A stretch of 64,000 bases of DNA from Triops longicaudatus (taxonomy: Eukaryota > Arthropoda > Branchiopoda > Notostraca > Triopsidae), in assembly GCA_022885665.1 (NCBI GenBank), contig JAGQDJ010000099.1:274891-338890 (forward strand). Direction: 5' to 3'. The translations under genes and the position numbers were made by a program. The notes under the pieces are model-generated. The model was not told the DNA's origin. It saw only the letters and a program-made list of their open reading frames with translations, and did not search any database. Below are positions 1-12,300 of the stretch, piece by piece; position 1 is the stretch's first letter; the number at the start of each line of letters is the position of its first letter.

Positions 1-96
1 TCTTTAACGGCATGAATAAGTGAGCAACTATGCTACACCTGTAATTTTTCAGGTGTCTTTGCAGTTTTAGTCAAAAGCTGGACGCGAATGACTTAC

Positions 97-361
97 CGTT
101 CTCGCCATCTTGCGAGCGCTGTGAGTGACTGGAGGTTTTGCTTAGTTGTAGCCGTAGGCAGGAAGTGGGTACGAGCCCCTCGGGCAATGACGCTATTGTT
201 GCTGCGGTGGGTTTCCATAACCGTACGAGACACAAGTCTCCATTGAGCCCGGCTTGGCTTTCGAGAATTTCGACTTGTTGGCCTAAGCTTACGGTGAGCT
301 CCTTTGATTGTGGTGAAGCCACGTAGTCAGCAATCACCCATGCAATATCAGGACCAGGACC
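97..361 (-). CDS. trio: TRIO exon 30: SH3 domain after GEF1
   Basis: Residues about 1681-1768. It begins GPGPDIAWVIADYVAS in phase 0 after acceptor ccccttgtag and ends in phase 1 at 97 with GAACG|gtaagt. SH3 marks: IADYVAS in place of ALYDY, LTVSLGQQVEILE, CLVRLW, and EGLVPTSCL at the 3-10 helix and last strand. The Trp that normally precedes CLVR in TRIO (DWCLVR) is Leu (TTG) at about residue 1723, and a short insert lies before EGLVP. The residues after the domain are Ser/Gln-rich. The next exon is beyond the window edge. Confidence 0.9.
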
Positions 362-3300
362 CTACAAGGGGAAATCGAATTAAAAAGAAATAATTGTGTG
401 AGTAAACAAGGCAAGACTACGCATAGATAGAATTAAGACTTAACGTCACTTCAAGAGACACAAAAGAGGATTGTTTGGGTTGCCAGCAATACAAGCGAGA
501 CCTTACAAAAAGCTCTCAATGGTGCTTGATTAATCTTCCCGCTATTGATTCCCCGCCCTTCTCTCTTACGACCGTAATTAACTTCCTCGACCGAAAGAGC
601 GATAAACATACGAGCCTTGAGGTTGCGCGAAAAGTCACGCAGTCTTACTGGCATGCACGACGATAAATGAACAGTATTAGACTTGTCATGGCGCACGGTG
701 ATCAAAAAAGCATCGCGCGCAATTTAACAAACAGATCTCGTCTGATTCTCCGTAAGTTTCTTACACGCGACGCTTGAACTCCACGCAAATTGAAACTTTA
801 CTTCTGCTTTATAGATTCGTTGCGCATAACCACACTCGCTTCAAAAGTAGAGCATCCGTTTGGCCAACTGATCGGTACCGAAGGTAGGTTGACTGCATGT
901 ACAGTTGACAAAACCGTACAGAAAGTTTCAACCGTAAGAAAACTTTTAGAAAGCTCAAGAACTTTTTTTAAAAAATAATAAAAATAAAACGACCTATTTT
1001 ATTGCCATAGTTGGGCTGCACATAGGAATTACACGTCCGTAGTAACATGGGCTTAAAATTTACGCGAATGAAGGTTAGATTTAAACAAAAACACACACAC
1101 ACACACACAAAAAGAAAAACACGTCACTTGCTATAAAAATTTTTTTAAAAAAGCAGTTGAAATCAATGATAGTTTCTACAACTAGGACTGAGAAAATGGA
1201 GCTCCGCTGAATTCCTCTACTGAATGCCGAAATTACTTGTGGCTGTCGAACTTCATTCGTCTACTGGAAACACGATTGCTTTGAAATTTGTCTTAAGTAG
1301 CAACAAAATATATTATTTCTTAATGTCTCTTGTCAAAGAGATTTACTGTTGTTTTTGACCTTTCCTGACAAAAAAAATCTTAGTGTCAGGCAAGCCACTA
1401 AAAGGCCGAAGACAGACACATTTAAGTACGTTACTAGACAAATAAAGAAATAAATTAACAAAAATTCATAAACAAATCTACAGAAATTGAGGAAGACCAA
1501 CGTCCCTCCCAAAAATAAACGAATAAAAATAAACGATGAATAAATCGAATAAATAATAGAAATTTGCTTCCTATATCCGCTTTCTATGGCCATTATTAAT
1601 TACATTCACTTTTCTTCAACTCGTTTTTTAATGGTCCATAACAATAAGTGAGTTAAAGAAATAGGATTTTTCATTCTTTATTACTGTGCTATGCTGGAAA
1701 TGACGTGTTCACTTGTTTTCGGCATCCACAGTACACATGTGTTACGTATTGGCACCAACGCGGAAAACATTCCACTCTTTTTTTTGTCCCTGTGTTTCTT
1801 TAGCCAGCCATTTAAGTCCATTCCTTCATTAAATTGTTGCTTTTTCAGTTCTTCACTAACTGCCGGTCTCGTATTCGCGAGGTTGTAAATTGATAATAAA
1901 CTCTTTAGGCTTGAACTTTAATTCGTCCTTCAATTTACCACCTGACTAAAACAACATCCAGCAAGTAACGCATACAGTTTATGTTCGAACTTTATTAGTC
2001 GGTTGAGTGACAACGCTGACTTCGTCTTAATAATGCCTAATTGGCTAACAACGGTTTTCCTCAGCCAATGCCATCTAGCTAAAATTGTTGCAGAAATACG
2101 CTATGGCTGAGGGGGTCAGTGCCTCGGGACACAAAGGATACCATCTCATTTCCTTGTTATTTCTTCACCCAGATACGTTCACTTCAAGTGACACAGGACG
2201 AGTATCGCGAGTGACAGTCCTGCTCTCTACAGATGCTTCTCTACAGATCTATACAACTCATCTTTCTTCCTCAAAACAGACATTAAACTTACAAGAGTTT
2301 GGTTTTTCTCCAATGACGTTCCGCTACAATTACAGTGGGGGAAAATTTAGGAGAACAAAATTTTTTCATATCTCAAACCGCCGCGATTTTTTTCGAAAAA
2401 TAAAGGTGGCCCACCTTTTATTTACTTATCATATCCACAGGGCGGTAAGAGTTTTTAAGGTCCCCGTCCAGTCTTCAAAGTCCTGAACTGAACTCCCTTC
2501 CGTTTTTCTCAAAATAGCTACTGCTTTTCTTGTCGTATTGTTAGCTTGCAACGTGAGCTATTCCTAGATATCGCTACAAAATTCGAGTAGGCCAAACGGT
2601 GTCGTTCGACATACGTGGGCGCTGCTAGAAAATGGCTGAACTAATGAACTTGAACTCATTGACAATCCGTTCCTCGTGTGACGTGCGAGAGTAAGTCACT
2701 AATGGTGCTTTTCTAGCATATTGACCTTCCACATTTTCCTAATACATAACACGGTGGAGTAAACAGAAGGATAAACAGAAAAAGTTACAGGAACGTGAAA
2801 TACAAATCTCTGCTTCGCGGAGCTTTCAAACGGAAACAGTAAAAACTAAGCAAATACAGTGCTCTCAGCTTAAGTCGAACGGCTCGGGGTAGGACTGAAA
2901 AATTCGTCTTACGCGGAGTTTTCTCGTATCAGAAGTTGCCTTTACGGCAGCTTCATTAGGGAAGAAAATACAGCTAAGTAGACAACAGGAGCATATGTAT
3001 TGCATTGTATTACAGTATGAACTAATGTTACTTACTGAGTTAGTTTTTCTTGAAATATTCGTCAAGAAAGCACGATTTTGCGTTCTTTTTGAGACAAAGT
3101 AATTGCGTAATTCTGTAAGGCATATCTGATTATATTGTATGCTACCATTCGTATCCAAAAAACTGAGAAGTGTCCACGGACTCAATTGCACTCAAGACTC
3201 ATCAAGCAACGCCAAACTGCTTTGCTACACAAGCTTGCGTTTGACTGTTTTCAAGCAGATTCAATAGGCTACTTCCACTTGCTGGGCAGTTGATAAGATC

Positions 3301-6300
3301 TTCAATATTTGTTTACGCATCTTGCTCTCACCTATTTCGACTCTGTACTAAATGTCGCTGTCAAGAAATGTCACAGTCAGAAAATGTGAAAGGTAAAAGA
3401 GGTTCTCAAAGGTCCTTACGTCAGAACATGGGAAACTATTCGTGGAAATTGTCGACTCTCGTTTTCAGGGACTTGCATCTGTCCAGGACTTCACCTTATC
3501 CGAACTTTTGACCAATGAATGATACCCAATTGGTCTGGACATTTTTTTTTTACTAAAGCGAATATTCGAGTTAGACGGCACTGACTACATTCCTTTTTTG
3601 GTTCACATGCTTGTTATTTAAGTTATTTTTGTACTTCCCTTGACTGTATATAACAGTTTTACCGCAATAGGCAAAAGCCTACGCGAATTAAATTAAACAA
3701 AAAAATAAAAGCCTACTGAATTAAATGGGATACAAACGAGACTGTAAAATTTCATTCCAGTTACCACGGATTTTCCTCTTATCCGAGTTCGACTTAAGTG
3801 GAGGGCACTGTATAAGGAAATGACTCATTTTGGTACCAACAAATGCAATTCGTGATGACCAATTTTTCGTTCGGTAGGTAATTCTACTTTTTCCTTTTTC
3901 TCCCAGAAAACTAGTCATTTCACCCCACACAAGAAAGTCAACGAAGTCAAACCGATTAGTATAATTGTCTCGTCAACGTGCTCTATTCCTTTCTCACTAC
4001 TCGACTTAAGCTTTGGCATATCCAAATCGTGAGGCGTAATGGGTGAGAATTCTCTGAAACGATTTTTTTTTTGTCTCAGAACGAGGGAAACTCATTTGTC
4101 ATACTTAACAATTTAAAAGGTATTCATGGCAGATGGAACTCGTTCTTCTTCCTCTCTGGCGGAGAAACAACGCATTCCACGTCTATCATATCTGCAGACT
4201 CGAACCTGGTTGCCAGTTTCCCCATTTTTCTTTTTATTTCAACTCAGTATAGTGAGATAAACTGTAATCTCCCTGAGAGCTGTATTTTTATCCCGACAGA
4301 AGTAGAACATTTCGCGTTTACTCCACTTTCACCTTTTTTCCATTTCTTTCGGGGGTTCGGCTAGATAACATCAAATCCTTTCACGAAAGGGCACACTTCG
4401 TATAAAGCTTGATGAGGTATACCTGCAATGCGTCAGCGTACTGAAACGCCCCCGGCGAATCGTACGTCGACTGCCGGGCTAAGCAACCTTTTCGCATCTT
4501 GTACAGCATTCGCAAGCTCGCTTTGCGCGAAGTGGGCTTATCACTAGCAGGAGGATTACTATCACTCTCATGGCCAGTACTGTTGGCATGGGTTAAGGAA
4601 TGATGCCGACTGCTGAACCAGTGCAAGGACAAATTCGGCAAGTGAGGCAAAGAAACTTTACGCCATCCCGACCGATGGTGACGACTGACGTGACTCTGAC
4701 CAGTACCATCAGTCACACTTCCTCCCCCTCCGCTGTCGGAAGACATGCTGAACCAGGTCGGTCTGTTCACTTTTGTTCCGATTCACACCCCGCTGGTCAA
4801 GCTGTTCCGAGCTGACCCGCGGAGAAATTACTTTTTTCTTGTCATACGTGGTTGCACAGCACAGTGGCGGTGCAGGAAATCGACAAGAAAATCCCGGCAC
4901 CGAGTTCCGACTCTTTATCCTCCCTCACAAACAGCTTACTTCGTGAATACGAACTCCACCCTGGATCTTTCACAACTCTCCCCCCTCCCCCCAAAAAAAT
5001 TTTGCCTTTCTACGTAATGTGTGGGTTGTGATAAGAATCACAACCATGGACAACCAATCCTGCGGCGTATTCCGCAGACTCCACTGAGCCAAAATAGGTC
5101 GTTACCCACCCAAAATTCACAACGTCCTTCACGACCCTTGGGCGACAATCTCTTCTGATTGGAAACGTATAGAGTTGCCAGGATCGTCACTTTTTTATGG
5201 GAATTTTACCCTATTCACCCGGTTCGGATACGCGGCGTCATCGAAGTCTTCGTATAATTGCATGACAAGTTACTTTTTTTTATTTTCCTTTTTCTTTTGG
5301 AGAAGAAAGCTCGCGGAATTAAGGTCAAGATCCAGCTTCACAAACCTGACGCGCTGCAACCACTACAATTTTTTACTTTGCTTTTGTTGGGTAACTTTAG
5401 ATAAGGGGTTTGTTTATTTGCAAAGCGGGGATGAGGACGAGATCGGTTCGATAAGAAAGTGACGGGCGCGTAGACAAAGAGAGAGATAAAGAAGATAAGC
5501 TCTCCTGTCAATGTTTGCTCCTTATGGCCATGATGAGCTCGAGACAAACACTATCCAAGCACAATGCTGGCGGAGATTATTCACTGCACACTTACGCGAG
5601 TCTTGTCTTTGCGTAGGTAATACGACAGAAACAAAGCACACTGGAGAGCAAGAGCATAACACATAGGCTCGTCCGAGGACGATTGTGTCATGACGACTGG
5701 CTATTAGCGGAGAATAGCATGACCATGCAAAGGCATCCGAGTTATTTGGCCCTTCGCCCAGCACCACCCGACTTGAGATTTTCTTTCTGGGCCCGTCTTT
5801 CCGCACACTAGTTCGTTTTTGCCTAACGAAACATGCTGCTCTGGCTAGCCCCAAATGCTCCAGCTTAATTGACACGTACACTTAACACTCTCCTCGAGAG
5901 TTACAAACTTTTTCCTTTTCTCTTCTGTGTTCTTCGTAGCATAATTTACTGTTAAGTTTTCTGAAAAAGACTTGGTGGGTCACTGAAAGTCCCCAAGAAC
6001 CCAGAAGAGCATATGCAACAAAAGAGAGCAACGCAGCGAGCTAGCGCGACCAAAACACAACTGAGATGCGACGGCCAAGCTGGGCTTGTGTTATATAGGG
6101 CACCGAAACTATAGAAGCCCAAGCCGAGCACGAAGAGGCAAAACACATCGAAGGAGCTGTTGGACTGTTCAAGAACCAGCGCCGGCTTGAGTAGATGGAA
6201 CTCGAATTTTTGGGAATCATGGTGAGAAAAAAACTTATCTCCAAAAATATCGTCGGTATTATACGGAACGCTAAGACGCAGTCGCGTCAATTTCAAGAAA

Positions 6301-9300
6301 GTTTTTATTTAGGTTTTAAAAGCGTCTGAGAAGAAGACCGGGGGAATCGACAACTAGACTAGCACAAAGCACCTTGCTTTGTGTATACGGTCTTACAGCA
6401 GGATGGATGAAAATAAGACCGCTAACGGAATTTGAAACACTTTCACGTCTCTTGTGTGGAACTGCAGCTCGAGAAGGGGATGAACTTTGCAACGAGACCG
6501 AAAAAGGGATGTGGTATGCTCGCGAAAGGGAGACAGACGCTACTGCAATTGGGATAGAGTCGTACTTCAGTAATACAGTCACAGTAAGTGACACGTGTCA
6601 GCTGAAGAAAACATGTAAATGGGAGCAAAAATTATCCTGGCCTTGCAGTGCTTGCGAAAGTTTGATGGTCCATTACCGTGATTTACGGAGAAATATGATT
6701 TCGATGTTCGTCGGTTTGAAAAATGCCTTCGCTATATTTTCTTGAGTTACTGCTTGAGAGTTATCAAGTCGCGATGTGCGGAGAAGTTTGCGTTTACTTT
6801 GCGGTGAAGTATGAGTCTTAACATTCTTAAATTTTTCTGTACACTAGTGCGCGAGCTGCGATTTTGTTGTCGTATACAAAAACAAATGTGGCTATCTTGC
6901 TACAAGAAATGCCACTAAAGCACTCACCATAGCGAGTTTCGCATTGTTGATGACTACCAGATGAAAAAAAAAATGAAGCTTGTGCAGTCGGGTCGTACAA
7001 AAAGCCTTGAAAAAACACTAGGAGCAAAACGAATTTTAATGTGATTAACTTTAACTTGTGTACTATGAGTCTCACGCAACTAAAAAATAGAACTAAAAAC
7101 TGCATTTACTTGAGTGTGGGGAGATTGTCCAAATCGAAATTACTCAGACATTTCCGACGCTACAATGAATTTTCTTCTGCTCAGGGTTACTTCTCGTGAC
7201 GAAACTCGACATTTCGGTTCAGTTTTCTTTAATTATCTGTCGATTTATGGCCGCACGGGATCAAAATTGGGAGTGTCTCCTCGTCGTGGTAGCAAGTCTT
7301 CAAGAAAGACAGCTTAACACACTTCGTTGCTAACATTTTCTATACTTGCCACATTCTGTGGCACTTTTCCAGCTGGTCGTGTCGGCTTCTCCTTGCCTAG
7401 TCGCTTTTTACGCTGAGACTCCTCACTTTTTGCCCTCTTTCCAGGCCTTTTTATGATGAAGTGGCAATCTCATAGTCTTTACTATCTTCATAAGTAGAAT
7501 CTTCATGAATATCGCATACTCACAAGCATGCATACTTCCATCTCCACAAAATAGTCAAGTCCCAATAACCTTTGAACGATTCAGGTAATCTTGCCACGCT
7601 CCTAAATGCGATCCTTTATGGGGTCGTTACGGGCACTACGGCGCGTTGTGTGTTACAAGCCTATTAATTGCCCCTACACGGATTTCGCGTGTGCCTTAAT
7701 TTTCAGATTTCACACATGACACGACACACACGCAACCCTGAAGCTGTAAATTGGCGTAGAAAGCGTCCCTTTGACTACATCACTAAAAATATACACCCAT
7801 TTCACACTAAAACATTTTAATTGCAATTAGACACATAATTGGTTTTGGTGGTTCTATTCGGCTGTAAAGAGGAAAAAATCTATGCTCGTTGCTAGCTAAA
7901 ACTATGCCAGAGCCAGCTCCTTTTCTTTTCCCAAATAGTATTCTCGTATACCTACTCAAAGCCCCTACACACTTTAATTACTCAGTCGAGCAAGGCCGGC
8001 TTGACATGGCTAATGCCTGCTCTATCGCAACTTCTGCACTTTTAATTCGAAAACACTCGGAAAAGCCTCTTTTCATTCTACATATTGCCATCCCCCAAGT
8101 TTACTTTTCGGCCGTCAAGAGCCTAGACACAATGTCATCTTTTTCTTTTTCAATAATAAAAAACAGTAATAAAAATAATCGATTTAATTTCCAGGTGGAA
8201 TCCTGAGACGAGGATCATAAATGTAGAAGAAAAGATGCTGAGAAACGCTGCTCAAGCAAGTCTCGGGTTTCATCACATGGTTCCTCAGTTTATGCAAAAG
8301 ACCTCATGAGTTGCATTTGCCCTTATCAACATTCAGATCCTAAAAGCAGCCCAAGTTTGCCTTCTACCTTGCGTTAGACAACGAAGTAGAAATTCCGCAC
8401 AAAACACTCTTTCAAGGCACCTCATGTGAACTCATTCTACGCCAAAACCTCTTCCTCTTCCGTCACTTAAATCCACACGCAACACAATATCGTTTTACCG
8501 TTATCCTTTTTATAACAAAACGAAACCGTAGTAACATCTCAGACGAACGAAAACCTTGTATTGTTTAGTTTACTTGCCCTTCAATCGAGTTAACCGACGC
8601 TCAAATTGCAAGCGTAATTACATCTAGCTTCCTACGCATACGACTCCCGTAACGAATAAAAAGCAAGAGTCGAAAGTTAGTTTCCATTCCAAACATACGG
8701 CACCTGGATAACAATAGTTGTTTCCACTCCCACCGAGATCTGTATAAACGTACGAGCTCTTAGATATCAACGAATGCTATGATCAAGATGCTGTGTAATT
8801 ATCAACTCTTCGTTGGAAGTTGCCCGTCGGACGGAACTCACGCCCCTGTCACGCATTACGAACGTGGCACGTGACCTGACTCGCTGTTTACAAGTACTGT
8901 GCCGTCAGGGGGGGGGGGCATGCAATTTTATTGGAAATTGGTATTCGCCTATTTTCGCTTTTCGAAAATAGAATTTCGGGAAAAGAGAACTTCTATCTCC
9001 CCTGGGTATTGGAGTGGTGCCGTACCAAACGAGGACAATCCATTGAAAGTATACAACCATAGCTATCACAGGCTGCGCAGTTCGAATTTTTTCAGTATTT
9101 GAATATTTCAATACGTTGTGCCCACTTGTCTTGAAAAATGTTTTTGAACAATTTAGAAATGAAGCAAACCACCAAATCAAACAAAACCTACCTTCTGTAA
9201 AGAGCAACGCGATTTTTCTTTATTTTTTTATTTTTTTTTAAAAAAAGATGAACCACGCCGACATTTCGGCGTATTATCGTCTTCAACTTTCCTGATAACG

Positions 9301-12300
9301 CGATGTTAAACTAGTTTTCCGTAAAAATGGATGCGCAGTTGCACAAGACGTTTAAACTAGGCTATTTTTCCTCGCTTGCTTCTCTGTGCTTTTTCGGGTT
9401 GATGCACAATAAAACCGTCAAATTGGACCTTTACACACGCTACGCCGTAAAACAGCAAAACGCCAAGAATGGAATACATCTCAGCTAGAGCGTTTTTCTT
9501 AAGCTCATACTTCGCTTGTTCCTCATTTTGAAACTCAACCAGCTTGCAATCAAAACGCGAGACCTGTAAAGTTCCAGTTATGACTTACCGAAGGCACATC
9601 AGAACTGACTTTGTTGTAACAGGAGAAAAATTCCTAGAATTCAGCGGCGTAAGCGTCTCACCCTAATCTGTTCCAGCCTTTCTCTTCTTTTTTTTTCATT
9701 CCAAGTGTTTTGCAGCTAGTCGGTGTCACAACCAGATAATGTTCTTGGGAGCTCCATTGAGTATTGAACCAAACTACTTTGTTCTTACTTTACTGCATTG
9801 TCTACCCTACACCTACAGAATCTCCTCCTTTTTTGTGATGAACTGGTTACGCCAAAAGGAACACGCATTAATAAAACTATTACACACACTAATAAAAAAA
9901 GAGGGTAGCACGCGAGTTGAACTAAATAAAGCACGGGAAACGTTAGGCGTGCGTTCGGTATTCTTAACAAGCTAAGATCTGCGTTAAAAAAGTAACTTCT
10001 ACCACTTTTTCAAATAACTGAAGTATATTTTTATATAGATACCATTAAATATCACAACGGAACAGTTCTTACAATTTAAACATAAAATACCTCAATTCTT
10101 CTGTCGCTCAACAAACTCTTGGCTGAGCAGTTTTTGTGTTTTCTTCTCACAAACAGACCTAGAAGAGCAGGTTTTCAGACTAAAAATGAAAGTCAAAATT
10201 GCCCTTTCGGCTCAAGTTTGGGCTGCGAGATCCCCAGCAAGAGGAAATAAAACTGTCAATACAACCTTCGGTCATTCCCTGGCAGTGACAATGCTTGATG
10301 GAACTGCACTGCAGTGCCCAGCGCACATGCTTCTCCACAATGTTTCCACTCAAACAATTAAAGCAATATAAAAATATACAATAACAAAAGGAGAAACGGA
10401 TCCCTGATGCGAACAAATTGCTTTGAAACAAAGGCGCTACACATTTTCCTCCAAAATAAATACGTTTAAAAGCCGTTTTCAATACTCTTTTCTTCCCAGC
10501 TGAAGCTTCGTAACTACTGGGGTTACGACACAAACACACAACCACACGCCCCAACACCGAGAAACGCTTTCAACGAGTCAACCGTCCTCCACGAACTTTC
10601 CTTTCACAGACGCCAAATTTCTTGCACGCGTCTTTTGACATTCAGATAAGTTCGTTGCATTTTGCCAGTAGCTGAACGCGAACAATGCGTAGAAAACAGG
10701 TCAACATTTGAATACACCAATTAAGTGAAGGCAGCAGCGGGCCACAGAAAATGACCCGGAAGGTCTTGCTTCGCTCAATACTCCACTTCTCTATCTACGC
10801 TTTACGCGGGGAGAAAAAGTTTGCCAAACGCTTCCCCGAAGCAAAAAAACATCTACCCAATCTTCTCTTTTCAACCAATAAACCTTTCAAGCTCCACCAG
10901 CTGAGGTTTTCAATACATCTCTTATCGGCAAATTTGGGTAGGATTCGGGTTTCTCGGTGCAAAAGAAGTTGCACGGATAAATTGTTTCCTTTTATGCTTT
11001 TACCCTCAGTAGTATAAAAAGGTTCTTCGTTTTTACGACACCACCTATTTTTACACTATTATAAGCTTTTACGATACATAATAGAGAATATATACCTCAA
11101 AGTCCACCTGTCAAATCTACGGCCTAACGAGCGGCAACTGGACTTATTTTCTTAGGTGGGTGGGTGAGTGGGGGGTTGTGTCATGTGATAGGAAGAGGAA
11201 AACGAAATGAAGCTATTCTACCTCCAAAATTGATGTGACTTAGAACAACGGCACGAACAGAAATATCCATTTCTTAACGTCTCCTTACTGGTCTTTTTCG
11301 CTGGTATTCTAAGAAGGCTATGAGAGTTGAATACGACGGTACTGGAAGGAAAAGGGAGATAGAGAAGGATCTTTTGTGCTCTTTTCTCAATGCAGTTGCT
11401 TTGATAGCTGAAAAGGATGGCGAATGGTTTGAGCCTTGGGCCCAGTCAGCTTAAGGTGATTCGCGCGTCACATGTCACAACCTGGTTGGAGCTGCTGCCT
11501 TGAAGTAATTTCCAACTCAATGCAATGAGTCCGGACGTGGCTCACGAGTCGGAAGGGGGAAAAAAATGAGTCGGACTTACCAGGTCTCCGTGCTCGTTGG
11601 CTTCATCGACGGAACTGGCGTCTTCCATATCCCTAAGCAACACAAATACCATGGTCTTTAGAAATCGTCTTTAGAAATAGACAAAAGCTTGCCAAGACTA
11701 TAAATCAATGATCCCTAAGAAAGAAAAAATAAGCTCTAACGTTGCCTTTTGCTTCAACTTACAAATACGGCTGAATAACACAGATAAGTGTATAGGAAAA
11801 ATAAGGAGAAAAGGAAAGAGACGTACTTGCTAGATCGTTGACTGCCGCTGCTTCTTGATTTGGCTGGGCTACGGGGAGGTTGAGCTTGACCAGGACTAGT
11901 AATGCAACTGCTATCATCAATGGGCAAGTGCAAAGCAGAATTGAAGTAGGTTCCCTGGATGACTTCTCGCAACTTTTTCACCCAAAGATGCTTGACATCC
12001 GGTGTGGAGGCCTAAGTATGATAGACCAATAAATTTTTCCAGCAACTTCAAACAATCTTACTATGAACAATAAATGAAATTGGAACAACGCAAAACTGCG
12101 TTACACTGAAATTGTGCATAGGAGTACCTGACCAGGTGAATAACATTAAGGGTTTACGAAAACTTAGGGCTATACAAGACTCATGTAAAAGAAAAAATCC
12201 GCACGTATTGCTCGTGAAATCTGTCGGTTCCCTGGTGACGTGTACATATACGTAGCGATTTGTACGTAAGGGAGAGTGGGACAGATTGGGACATTTTTTT

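Noticed and set aside
1088..1108. (AC)n microsatellite as a regulatory element
   Set aside because: Ordinary simple repeat with no other signal.
6374..6745. 123-codon plus-strand ORF inside TRIO intron 29
   Set aside because: No splice signals, promoter, family resemblance or unusual composition supporting a gene.
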